From Paraurantiacibacter namhicola (GTDB lineage Bacteria; Pseudomonadota; Alphaproteobacteria; Sphingomonadales; Sphingomonadaceae), in NCBI RefSeq assembly GCF_001687545.1, contig NZ_CP016545.1, forward strand, positions 1,101,001 through 1,165,000: 64,000 bases of DNA, in the 5' to 3' direction. Both the position numbers and the translations under genes were made by a program. Within the stretch, counting starts at the first letter, position 1; each line of letters starts with the position of its first letter. Shown piece after piece: positions 25,965 through 33,163 of the stretch. The notes under the pieces are model-generated. The model ran no database searches, was not told the DNA's origin, and saw only the letters and a list, made by a program, of their open reading frames with translations.

Positions 25965-26977
25965 GCGGCTGCTCGACCATGGCGGACAAGGGGCTGGTGG
26001 ACAGCTTCGGGCGCCGCATCACCTATCTCAGGCTTTCGGTTACCGATCGCTGCGACTTGCGCTGCACCTATTGCATGCCGGAAAAGATGCGCTTCCTGCC
26101 GCGCAGCGAGGTGCTCTCGCTGGAGGAGCTGCACCGGCTGGCGCTGGCCTTCATCGACCGGGGCATCACCCGCATCCGGCTGACCGGCGGGGAGCCGCTG
26201 GTGCGGCGCGACATGCTGGATCTGGTGAAGGCCATCGGTGCGCGGCTGGGGGACGGGCTGGACGAGCTGACGCTGACCACCAACGGCATGCAGCTGGCGG
26301 ACAAGGCGCAGGCGTTGGCCGATGCCGGCGTGCGGCGGATCAACATCTCCCTCGACACGCTGGACCCGGCGCTGTTTGCCCGGCTGACGCGGCGCGACAG
26401 CCTGCCGCAAGTGCTGTCCGGCATTGCCGCCGCGCGCGAGGCTGGCCTGAAGGTCAAGCTCAACACCGTCGCGCTGAAGGGGCTGAACGAGGCGCAAATC
26501 CCGGACCTTGTCGCCTGGGCGCATGGCGAGGGGCACGAGGTCACGCTGATAGAGACCATGCCGCTGGGCGAGGTCGATGGCGATCGTACGGACCATTACC
26601 TGCCGATCCCGGCCGTGGTGGACCAGCTGGAGCGCCGCTTCACCCTGGCAGCCAGCGATCACCGCACCGGCGGCCCGGCGCGCTATTACGACATTGCGGA
26701 AACTGGCGGACGGCTGGGCCTGATCACGCCGCTGACGAACAATTTCTGCGCCACCTGCAACCGCGTGCGCGTGACCGCCACCGGGCAGCTGTTCGCCTGC
26801 CTGGGCGGATCGGAACAGGTGGACCTGCGCGCGGCCCTGCGGTCGGAAGACAGCGACGCTCTGCTCTCCCGCGCCCTCGACACGGCGATGCAGGTGAAGC
26901 CCGAACGCCACCATTTCGCGATTGCCGAGGGAAGCGCCCCCGCGCAGCCGCGCCACATGTCCATGACGGGCGGCTGA
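25961..26977 (+). CDS. moaA: GTP 3',8-cyclase (molybdenum cofactor step 1)
   Basis: A 338-residue radical SAM enzyme. Cys31, Cys35 and Cys38 (CDLRCTYC) bind the SAM iron-sulfur cluster; Cys263, Cys266 and Cys280 bind the second cluster that holds GTP. The TGGEPLVRRD segment and the C-terminal Gly-Gly (MSMTGG) needed for activity are present. The start at 25961 is fixed by an ATGA overlap with the SDR-like gene; ATG at 25979 is possible. It is followed closely by moaD and moaE. No moaC is in the window, so the next enzyme is encoded elsewhere. Confidence 0.96.
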   Translation: MSGCSTMADKGLVDSFGRRITYLRLSVTDRCDLRCTYCMPEKMRFLPRSEVLSLEELHRLALAFIDRGITRIRLTGGEPLVRRDMLDLVKAIGARLGDGLDELTLTTNGMQLADKAQALADAGVRRINISLDTLDPALFARLTRRDSLPQVLSGIAAAREAGLKVKLNTVALKGLNEAQIPDLVAWAHGEGHEVTLIETMPLGEVDGDRTDHYLPIPAVVDQLERRFTLAASDHRTGGPARYYDIAETGGRLGLITPLTNNFCATCNRVRVTATGQLFACLGGSEQVDLRAALRSEDSDALLSRALDTAMQVKPERHHFAIAEGSAPAQPRHMSMTGG

Positions 26978-26978
26978 C

Positions 26979-27221
26979 ATGGCCGTGCGTATTGTCCTGC
27001 TGGGCCGGCTGGCCGACATGGCCGGGACCGGCGAACTGGAAATGCCGGCCCCGCTGGAATGGGCTGGGCTGCTGGCCGCACTGCCGGACGATCTCGCTGC
27101 CGAAGTTTCCGGCGAACGCATCCGGCTGGCACTGGATGGCCAGGTGCTGGCCGCGAAGGAAGACCTGCAGGCGCAGGATGGCTCGGAGGTGGCGCTGCTG
27201 CCCCCGGTAAGCGGCGGCTGA
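26979..27221 (+). CDS. moaD: Molybdopterin synthase small subunit
   Basis: An 80-residue ubiquitin-fold protein ending in Gly-Gly (PPVSGG), the thiocarboxylated tail that donates sulfur to precursor Z. The short strands VRIVLLGRLADMAG and VALLPPVSGG frame the fold. It lies one base after moaA and one base before moaE, so the three are one unit. The tail and context make the call firm even though the middle is divergent. Confidence 0.92.
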   Translation: MAVRIVLLGRLADMAGTGELEMPAPLEWAGLLAALPDDLAAEVSGERIRLALDGQVLAAKEDLQAQDGSEVALLPPVSGG

Positions 27222-27222
27222 C

Positions 27223-27681
27223 GTGGCGCTCGACGTCGCGCTGCTGGAAAAGGGCTTCTCGCCCGGCAAGGCGCTGGGCCTGTTCGCCAAGGCGCATCCG
27301 GAAGCGGGCGCCATCGCAAGTTTCGTCGGCAAGGTGCGCCCCGATGGCGACGTGAAGGCGCTGGAGCTGACGCATTACGCGCCGCTGACCCTGCCGGGCA
27401 TGGAAGCACTTGCCGAGCGGGCCGCCCAGCGCTGGACGCTCGACGGGCTGCTGGTCCGCCACCGCATCGGCATGCTGCGACCCGGCGCGCCCATCGTGCT
27501 GGTCGCCGCCGCCGCGCGCCATCGCCGCGATGCCATCGCAGCGGTCGATTTCACGATGGACCATCTGAAATCCGACGCCTTCTTCTGGAAGCGGGAACGG
27601 CGCGGCACCGGCCGCAGCGGCGCCTGGCACTGGATCGAACCGCGCGAGCAGGACGCCGCAGACCTGGCCCGCTGGAAATAA
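27223..27681 (+). CDS. moaE: Molybdopterin synthase catalytic subunit
   Basis: A 152-residue protein that binds MoaD and inserts sulfur into cyclic pyranopterin monophosphate. Visible family features are GAIASFVGKVRPDG (about residues 26-39), HRIGMLRPGAPIVLVAAAARHR (positions about 80-101, in two parts) and the C-terminal Lys-rich VDFTMDHLKSDAFFWKRE, which includes the catalytic Lys region. The start is GTG at 27223, immediately after the moaD stop; no ATG precedes the conserved fold. Confidence 0.94.
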   Translation: MALDVALLEKGFSPGKALGLFAKAHPEAGAIASFVGKVRPDGDVKALELTHYAPLTLPGMEALAERAAQRWTLDGLLVRHRIGMLRPGAPIVLVAAAARHRRDAIAAVDFTMDHLKSDAFFWKRERRGTGRSGAWHWIEPREQDAADLARWK

Positions 27682-27691
27682 TTCGCGCGAT

Positions 27692-27705
27692 TTGACGTGC
27701 GTCAA
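27692..27705 (+). promoter_or_regulatory. FNR/CRP-type operator TTGAC-N4-GTCAA
   Basis: A perfect 14-base palindrome, TTGACGTGCGTCAA, centred 60 bases before the start of the membrane protein at 27759. FNR-type regulators in alphaproteobacteria bind TTGAT-N4-ATCAA and close variants. An FnrL-type gene lies just beyond the controlled gene, which makes this a credible site. Confidence 0.65.
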
Positions 27706-27720
27706 AGCCTTCTGACGCGG

Positions 27721-27740
27721 CCCAGCCCAAAAGGGCTGGG
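27721..27740 (+). terminator. Hairpin in the leader of the FNR-linked gene
   Basis: CCCAGCCC-AAAA-GGGCTGGG is a perfect 8-bp stem with a four-base loop, with no T run after it. It lies after moaE and before a strong ribosome-binding site (AGGAGGT at 27749-27755). It may reduce read-through from the moa genes or shape the 5' end of the next transcript. Confidence 0.5.
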
Positions 27741-27758
27741 ACACGACAGGAGGTATCC

Positions 27759-28205
27759 ATGGCCGAACAACTCACCCGCCCGCAAATCGCCGAAAAGGCA
27801 CGCATCCACGAACTGCTGCCGCAGGTCCTGCCGCAAGTGGAGCGCGCACCGCACGTCACCGACCGCACTTTCGAGATGCCGCGGGCAATGTATGCGGCCA
27901 CCGTCGGCCTCTACCTCGCCATCATCGCGGTGCTGGGGCTGGGCTTTGCCAATCCCGAAATGGCGATCCCCGTGGCCATCTTCGCGATCTTCATCTTTGC
28001 CGGTTTCGGCGTTCCGGCCCTGTGGACGCGCATCGCGCCGCAGACGGGCAGCAAGGCGCTGACCATGGGCCAGTTCCGCCTGCACGGCATTAACACGCTG
28101 ACGGGCCGCCTCACGGCCACTCAGGCCGGCATCCAGATGCTGATCCTGCCCGTCCTCATCCTGTTCTGGGCGATTGTCACGGTGACCATCGCGGCCCTGG
28201 TCTGA
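27759..28205 (+). CDS. Hypothetical membrane protein in putative FNR regulon
   Basis: A 148-residue protein, not recognised. Residues 1-44 are soluble and mildly charged. Three hydrophobic segments follow: about 45-62 (YAATVGLYLAIIAVLGLG), 66-88 (AIPVAIFAIFIFAGFGVPAL) and 122-147 (MLILPVLILFWAIVTVTIAA). The ribosome-binding site AGGAGGT is very strong, which suggests high expression. It is preceded by a palindromic FNR-type site and lies tail to tail with the fnrL-like gene, six bases apart. By context it is probably made under low oxygen. No ligand-binding motif is visible. Confidence 0.7.
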   Translation: MAEQLTRPQIAEKARIHELLPQVLPQVERAPHVTDRTFEMPRAMYAATVGLYLAIIAVLGLGFANPEMAIPVAIFAIFIFAGFGVPALWTRIAPQTGSKALTMGQFRLHGINTLTGRLTATQAGIQMLILPVLILFWAIVTVTIAALV

Positions 28206-28211
28206 ACCAGC

Positions 28212-28898
28212 CTAGGCAGCGTCCAGAAGGCGCGCGGGGTCCGAGAGGGAAATGCCCCGCGCGCCATTTCGCGTGACCAGCCCGTCACGCTCCAGCGCCG
28301 TCAGTGACCTGCTGACACTTTCGATGGTCGTGCCCAGAAGGCCGGCCATCTCGCCGCGCGTCAGGGGCAGGTCAAACTGCGTTGCCGGGTGGCAAGGGGA
28401 ATGGCTGGCGGTTTCGGCCATGCTGTAAAGGAAAGCTGCGACGCGCGACTTCACGGAGGCCGCAGGATTGCTGATCGCCAGCAGGTGGCGGCTGGCGTGA
28501 AGGTCTTCCTGGCTGCGGCGCAACAGGGCCTTGGCCAGCGCCGGATGCGCATCGATCGCGGCCTCGATATCCCGCGCGGCAAAGATGCACAGCTCACTGG
28601 GCGCCAGTGCGACAACATCGTGGCGGGCGAAGGGCGCGAACATCTCCCCGACAAACCCTGCCGGGTGGACCAGCGCCAGGATCCGTTCCTGACCGGCCTC
28701 GTCGAAGGATGTCACTTTCAGCGCGCCGCTGGTCAGCGTTGCAAAGCCGGCGGCATCGTCGCCGGCGGCAAACAGCGTCTCACCCTTCTGCAAAGTCTGG
28801 CGGCGACCGGCCCGGGCAAGGGCGCCGCGCTCCTCCTCTGTCAGGACGGCGCAGGCGGCGGACTCGCGCACGGGGCAATGGGCGCAGTCCAGCGCCAT
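28212..28898 (-). CDS. fnrL: FnrL-type oxygen-responsive Crp/Fnr regulator
   Basis: A 228-residue transcription factor. Cys5, Cys8, Cys16 and Cys104 have spacings 3, 8 and 88, the spacing I recall for FnrL of Rhodobacter. They would hold an oxygen-sensitive [4Fe-4S] cluster. The effector domain (about residues 20-140) has the cyclic-nucleotide fold. The C-terminal helix-turn-helix TRGEMAGLLGTTIESVSRSL contains the E-x-x-S-R recognition residues that read TTGA half-sites, matching the operator at 27692. The stop of the upstream lipoprotein gene overlaps its ATG by one base. Likely role: switch to microaerobic growth, possibly including oxidase control. Confidence 0.9.
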   Translation of the reverse strand: MALDCAHCPVRESAACAVLTEEERGALARAGRRQTLQKGETLFAAGDDAAGFATLTSGALKVTSFDEAGQERILALVHPAGFVGEMFAPFARHDVVALAPSELCIFAARDIEAAIDAHPALAKALLRRSQEDLHASRHLLAISNPAASVKSRVAAFLYSMAETASHSPCHPATQFDLPLTRGEMAGLLGTTIESVSRSLTALERDGLVTRNGARGISLSDPARLLDAA

Positions 28899-29374
28899 CA
28901 GCGCAGCGCAGCCTCGATCACCGCATCCTCCTGCGCCACGAGCGATTCGGCCTCACCGCGCGCCTGCAGGATGGCGCTGGTATCCATCCCCTCTGCCGCG
29001 GCGGCGACATACAGGCGGTCGAGCTCGGCCAGCGGGATCATCGTGCTGCTGCGCGCGGCCATCAGCTCCGCCAGGGCAACCTCGCGCCGCGGACCGGCAC
29101 CGGAACGGAGCGCAGGCGTGACGCGGCGCGATACGGCCTGGAAATCGGCATGGGCTCGGCGGGCCTGCTGCAGCAGCGAATCGGCTTCCTGCACGGTCTC
29201 GGCTGGCACGGCAGGAAGGGGCGCGGGCGGCGGCGCGGCGATGGAGCCGGTCATGCGTTCCCCGTCGCGCACGGCAAGGCTGGGATAGTCGCCATCCGGA
29301 GTAGTGGCACAAGCGGCCAGCAGGATGGCTGGCAGGAGGGCGGCGCCCACGCGCGGGAAGACTGGAAATCGCAT
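28898..29374 (-). CDS. Hypothetical lipoprotein
   Basis: A 158-residue protein with a lipoprotein signal: a hydrophobic stretch ends in LLAAC, so Cys22 is the probable lipid site, followed by ATTPDGD. Residues about 45-60 are Pro-rich. The rest is mostly helical and Ala/Arg/Glu-rich (ETVQEADSLLQQARRAHADF), probably coiled coil. There is no recognised family. It is upstream of, and coupled to, the fnrL-like gene, but a functional link is not shown. Its start faces the rplU promoter region. Confidence 0.65.
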   Translation of the reverse strand: MRFPVFPRVGAALLPAILLAACATTPDGDYPSLAVRDGERMTGSIAAPPPAPLPAVPAETVQEADSLLQQARRAHADFQAVSRRVTPALRSGAGPRREVALAELMAARSSTMIPLAELDRLYVAAAAEGMDTSAILQARGEAESLVAQEDAVIEAALR

Positions 29375-29446
29375 GGCATGCTTCCTAGCTTGGCGGGGCA
29401 GCGCTTTCCAGCGGCACGATTGGGCGCAAATGTGCCCGTATTGGCG

Positions 29447-29475
29447 TTGACAGCCTGCACGGCTTGGCCTAACGG
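29447..29475 (+). promoter_or_regulatory. Probable rplU-rpmA promoter
   Basis: TTGACA at 29447-29452 and TAACGG at 29470-29475 with 17-base spacing. A perfect -35 and a weak -10 are common in alphaproteobacterial promoters. The leader to the rplU start is about 105 bases and GC-rich. Confidence 0.5.
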
Positions 29476-29585
29476 CAGCGCTCTTTCCGGCGCCCTCGTG
29501 GCGCCTCTTTGTCGTTTGCCCGGTATCGCCCGAAAGGGGGGCGCCAGGTGGGACGACTTAAATTTTGACCTGGATGGACAACACC

Positions 29586-30155
29586 ATGTTCGCAATCGTG
29601 CGCACGGGCGGCAAGCAGTATCGCGTCGCTGAAGGAGACAAGATCGCAGTGGAGAAGCTGGCGGGCGACGCCGGTGACACTGTTGAGCTGGGCGATATCC
29701 TGCTCGCCGGCGAAGGCGATTCGATTGCCGATGCCAGCAAGGTGAAGGTCTCCGCCGAAATCATCGCGCAGGCGAAGAGCGAGAAGGTGATCGTCTTCAA
29801 GAAGCGTCGCCGTCACAACTATCGCCGCAAGAACGGCCACCGCCAGCAGATGACGCTGCTGCGCATCCTGTCCGTTGGCGATAGCAAGAAGGCCGCGCCG
29901 AAGAAGGCCTCCGAGAAGACGGAATCCAAGAAGGCTGACGACACCAAGGCTGCGCCGAAGAAGGAAGCTGCCAAGAAGGCACCCGCCAAGAAGGCTGCGC
30001 CCAAGAAGGACGCTTCGGAAACGAAGGCTGCGCCCAAGGCAAAGAAGGCTGCACCCAAGAAGGCTGCCGCCACCAGCAAGGCTGCGGACAAGAAGCCCGC
30101 CGCCAAGAAGGCTCCCGCCAAGAAGGCGGCTGCCAAGAAGACCGACAAGAAGTAA
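29586..30155 (+). CDS. rplU: Large ribosomal subunit protein L21 with Lys/Ala/Pro-rich tail
   Basis: A 189-residue protein. Residues 1-103 are a normal L21: [20 protein letters not shown] at the start and [18 protein letters not shown] near residue 78, the 23S rRNA-binding loop. Residues about 104-189 are a repetitive basic tail built from KKAAPKK- and AKKAPAKK-type units, like histone H1 or AlgP tails. L21 is usually about 100 residues; such tails are known in alphaproteobacteria. The start at 29586 is the usual MFAIV. It is the first gene of the rplU-rpmA pair, with 26 bases to rpmA. Confidence 0.96.
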   Translation: MFAIVRTGGKQYRVAEGDKIAVEKLAGDAGDTVELGDILLAGEGDSIADASKVKVSAEIIAQAKSEKVIVFKKRRRHNYRRKNGHRQQMTLLRILSVGDSKKAAPKKASEKTESKKADDTKAAPKKEAAKKAPAKKAAPKKDASETKAAPKAKKAAPKKAAATSKAADKKPAAKKAPAKKAAAKKTDKK

Positions 30156-30181
30156 GCCGGACAGGCACGGAGTAATTCGAG

Positions 30182-30451
30182 ATGGCACATAAAAAAGCAG
30201 GTGGTTCGTCCCGCAACGGTCGCGATTCGGCCGGCCGTCGCCTTGGCGTGAAGAAGTTCGGCAGCCAGGAAGTGATTCCAGGCAACATCATCGTGCGTCA
30301 GCGCGGCACCAAGTTCTATCCGGGCAGCAATGTCGGCATGGGCAAGGACCACACGCTGTTCGCACTGGAAGCCGGCCGCGTCCGCTTCCACGATGGCAAG
30401 CTGGGCCGCAAATACGTCTCTGTCGACGCGATGGCGGAAGCTGCCGAATAA
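30182..30451 (+). CDS. rpmA: Large ribosomal subunit protein L27
   Basis: An 89-residue ribosomal protein. The N-terminus [16 protein letters not shown] reaches toward the peptidyl-transferase centre and is nearly invariant. [20 protein letters not shown] and the [16 protein letters not shown] segment follow as expected. Length is typical. It is co-transcribed with rplU and ends before a strong intrinsic terminator. Confidence 0.98.
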   Translation: MAHKKAGGSSRNGRDSAGRRLGVKKFGSQEVIPGNIIVRQRGTKFYPGSNVGMGKDHTLFALEAGRVRFHDGKLGRKYVSVDAMAEAAE

Positions 30452-30516
30452 CGGACGTGCCGATAACGGGCCGTCCACCGGGATGGCCCCAGCCGGAGGA
30501 ACAATCCGGCTAAACC

Positions 30517-30552
30517 AAGGGAGACGGGGCCGACCCGTCTCCCTTGTTTTTT
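30517..30552 (+). terminator. Intrinsic terminator after rpmA
   Basis: AAGGGAGACGGG (30517-30528) pairs perfectly with CCCGTCTCCCTT (30534-30545) around a five-base loop, followed by GTTTTTTG. This is a textbook rho-independent terminator for the rplU-rpmA transcript. Confidence 0.9.
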
Positions 30553-30632
30553 GTCTCCCTTGCAACAGAGCCGTAACCCGGTGCTGCCATGGCGCGGCAC
30601 AGGGAAAGCGGCCCCCAGAGGGAAGGCGTACC

Positions 30633-31193
30633 ATGTTCCACCGTAGTGAAAGATTGTTCCTCAGGCCCCCCTGGCCCGAGGATGCCGCGCAGCTGACGCG
30701 TGCCATCGCGCACGAGCCGGTCGCCCGCATGCTCGCGCGCCTGCCGTGGCCCTATACCCAGGCGGATGCGGAAATCTGGATCGCGCTGGACCGCGATCCC
30801 ATGCTGCCCGGCCTCCTGCTGACCGTACCGGAAGAGGGCGGGCGTATCGTGGGCGGCGTAGGCCTGCAGCCCGGCCCGGCGGATGCACCCGAAGTCGGCT
30901 ACTGGATCGCGCCCGATTGCTGGGGGCGCGGCTACGCAACCGAGGCGCTGCGCGCGCTGCTCGGCATGGCGCAGCGGCTTGGCCACAGGCGGCTCTACGG
31001 ACGCCACGCGATGGACAATCCCGCATCGGGCCGCGTGCTGGTGAAGGCAGGTTTCCGCCCGACCGGGAAGATCGGCCGATTCCGCAGCCTGGGGCGGGGC
31101 GAGAGCGTGCCCGCGCCGGAATACGCGCTGGAGCTGGGAGACGACCAAAGCGGGCCGAAAGGCGGCGATGCAGAATACCGCGTCGCCGCCTGA
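30633..31193 (+). CDS. GNAT family N-acetyltransferase (RimJ/RimL type)
   Basis: A 186-residue acetyltransferase. The N-terminus SERLFLRPPWPEDAAQLTRA is typical of the RimJ/RimL group. The acetyl-CoA loop is in IAPDCWGRGYATEALRALL (about residues 91-109), and the C-terminal NPASGRVLVKAGFRPTGKIG is also standard. The acceptor could be a ribosomal protein N-terminus, an amino acid or an antibiotic; the sequence does not tell. It stands alone after the rpmA terminator, with its start at 30633 chosen by GGAAGG just upstream. Confidence 0.85.
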   Translation: MFHRSERLFLRPPWPEDAAQLTRAIAHEPVARMLARLPWPYTQADAEIWIALDRDPMLPGLLLTVPEEGGRIVGGVGLQPGPADAPEVGYWIAPDCWGRGYATEALRALLGMAQRLGHRRLYGRHAMDNPASGRVLVKAGFRPTGKIGRFRSLGRGESVPAPEYALELGDDQSGPKGGDAEYRVAA

Positions 31194-31260
31194 CAAGTCG
31201 TAAGCTAACAATAGTTTACTTGGATGCGCCCCTGCGCCAGTATCATGCGCTGGGGGACGC

Positions 31261-32496
31261 ATGCAGGGACTTCGCGCATTGCTGACACGCGAGCTGCTCG
31301 CTGGGCTGGTGGGCGGCCTCGTGGCGGCTGTCCTTGTGACCCTGGTGTTCCTGTTCCTGCTCGGGCAGGCCGGTGGCTTTCCCGGCGACAGTGACCAGGA
31401 GCAGGCGGACATAACTGACGGCTTTCCCGGGCGCGCCGCCATGGAACGGATCAGCTGCGGTCAGGGCGAGACCCGGCTCGTGGTCATGCACGGGATGGAG
31501 GACAACTTCTCCCCCGCTGGCGAGGAGCGCGCCGTCATGCGGCCCGAAGTGGCGCGGGTCCCGATTTTCCGGAGCCGCGCAGGGCTCGAGAACAGGCCCC
31601 GGCAGCTGCGCGATTACGACCAGCCGGGCGCGGACCTCCACCTGATCGATTCCTTCGACCTGCCGCGCGGCGTCCTGTCCGGCGCAGTGGTGTTTGCAGG
31701 GCGGGACCAGTCCAAGCTGGCGTGGAACGACCAGATCCAGATCGGCGATCTCGACCTGGCGAAATGGCCCGAATCGCTGCGACCGGGGATCATGTACTAT
31801 GGCCCCGGCCAGCACGATCCCGACGATCCGGACAGCGAGAACCCGATCAGCGGATTGCGGATCATCCGGCTGGAGGAATTCCTGGTTGGTGCCGGGGAAG
31901 ATGCGCCGCCCGACCTGCTCCGATACCTCAACAAGATCGACCGGCCGGACATGGTGGATGTGCGGATCGAGGACGACACGATGATCGATTATCTCGCTTT
32001 CGTCCTGTGCCTCGAACCCGAGGAGCCGCGCGGCACGACCTTTCGCGAACATCGCCTGAAACCATACGGGGAGGACTATTCCTTCTTCAATTGCTCGAGC
32101 GACATGATGCAGCCCGAATGCAATGCCGACAGCGGGGACCACCTCTGCGAAATACCTTCGCCGGTCTTCTGCTATCGCGACGGCAACCGGGTGGAAGGCG
32201 CCGCAATCGAGCGTTTCCGCAGCGACGGAAACTGGGGCGCGGATTACCTGGTGGGCGGGGAAGTGCGCGTGTCGGCCCCCGTCGTGCCGGCCAGCTTCGG
32301 GACGATCGACCGCGCCAATGCCTTCTGCGCGGCAGAGTTCGGACAGGGCTGGCGCGTCCTGTCATTCCACGAAGCGGGAGGCTTCGGCGTATTGAGCCGC
32401 TCCGACATCGCGCCGCTCACACGCGGCCTCGTGCAGGCGGCGGATTCGCCCTACGGCAATTGCTGGGACCGGCCGGAGAGCGTGATTGGCCGATAA
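31261..32496 (+). CDS. Hypothetical membrane-anchored extracytoplasmic protein
   Basis: A 411-residue protein, not recognised. One N-terminal transmembrane helix (LLAGLVGGLVAAVLVTLVFL, about residues 13-32) has no clear cleavage site, so the body is probably a periplasmic domain on an anchor. The rest is acidic, with about ten Cys concentrated after residue 240, suggesting disulfides. The last 75 residues (FGTIDRANAFCAAEFGQGWR and following) recall lectin-like or fibrinogen-like modules, a weak resemblance. It overlaps the response-regulator gene by 11 bases, which makes a link with that two-component system plausible. Confidence 0.65.
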   Translation: MQGLRALLTRELLAGLVGGLVAAVLVTLVFLFLLGQAGGFPGDSDQEQADITDGFPGRAAMERISCGQGETRLVVMHGMEDNFSPAGEERAVMRPEVARVPIFRSRAGLENRPRQLRDYDQPGADLHLIDSFDLPRGVLSGAVVFAGRDQSKLAWNDQIQIGDLDLAKWPESLRPGIMYYGPGQHDPDDPDSENPISGLRIIRLEEFLVGAGEDAPPDLLRYLNKIDRPDMVDVRIEDDTMIDYLAFVLCLEPEEPRGTTFREHRLKPYGEDYSFFNCSSDMMQPECNADSGDHLCEIPSPVFCYRDGNRVEGAAIERFRSDGNWGADYLVGGEVRVSAPVVPASFGTIDRANAFCAAEFGQGWRVLSFHEAGGFGVLSRSDIAPLTRGLVQAADSPYGNCWDRPESVIGR

Positions 32497-33157
32497 TCCC
32501 GTCAGCATCGGTATCCTGGAAGATGATGCGGACATGCGCGGCTACCTCTCGGGTTTGCTGGGGGATGAGGCGGGCATGGCCATCGCTTTCTCCTGCGGCA
32601 CGCTGGCCGAGGCCCGCGCTGCGGTGGCCGAAGGCTGGCCGGATTTGTGCCTGGTGGACATCCGCCTGCCCGACGGTTCGGGGCTGGATTTCCTGCAGGA
32701 CCTGAAGGATGCAAACGAAGCGGGCGCCCAGGGCCACGCCTTGATCCTGACTGTGCTTGGGGACAGGGCGAGCGTGCTGCTGGCTTTCGAGATGGGCGCA
32801 AATGGCTATCTGATGAAGGACACGCCGCCGCAGCAGATCCTGCGGGACGTGCGCGCTGTGCTGGCGGGGGGCAACCCCATCAGCCCGCAAGCCGCGAGCC
32901 ATCTGCTGAGCCTGATGCGCTCCAGGCCAGCCGCTGCGGACGCCCCGCAGGCCGAGGCCGATGTGCTGACCTCGCGCGAGCTGGACGTGCTGCAGATGTT
33001 CAGCCGGGGCCTGTCCTACCGCGAGGCGGCGGAGACATTGGGCATCTCGGTCCACACCGTGTCCGACCATGTGAAGGCTATCTATGCCAAGATGGCCGTC
33101 CATTCGAAGAACGAAGCTGTCTACGAGGCAGTGCGCAACGGCTGGCTGGAGATGTAG
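32486..33157 (+). CDS. NarL/FixJ-family response regulator
   Basis: A 223-residue regulator. The receiver domain (residues 5-130) has the acidic pair LEDDAD (about 11-16), the phosphoacceptor Asp58 in LVDIRLPDGSG, Thr89 and Lys108. The LuxR-type helix-turn-helix at the C-terminus is LSYREAAETLGISVHTVSDH (about 173-192). The start is TTG at 32486, because an in-frame stop (TGA 32483-32485) lies immediately upstream and later Met codons would cut the receiver. It overlaps the anchored protein and faces the histidine kinase gene tail to tail, six bases apart. Confidence 0.9.
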   Translation: MADNPVSIGILEDDADMRGYLSGLLGDEAGMAIAFSCGTLAEARAAVAEGWPDLCLVDIRLPDGSGLDFLQDLKDANEAGAQGHALILTVLGDRASVLLAFEMGANGYLMKDTPPQQILRDVRAVLAGGNPISPQAASHLLSLMRSRPAAADAPQAEADVLTSRELDVLQMFSRGLSYREAAETLGISVHTVSDHVKAIYAKMAVHSKNEAVYEAVRNGWLEM

Positions 33158-33163
33158 TGCGCG

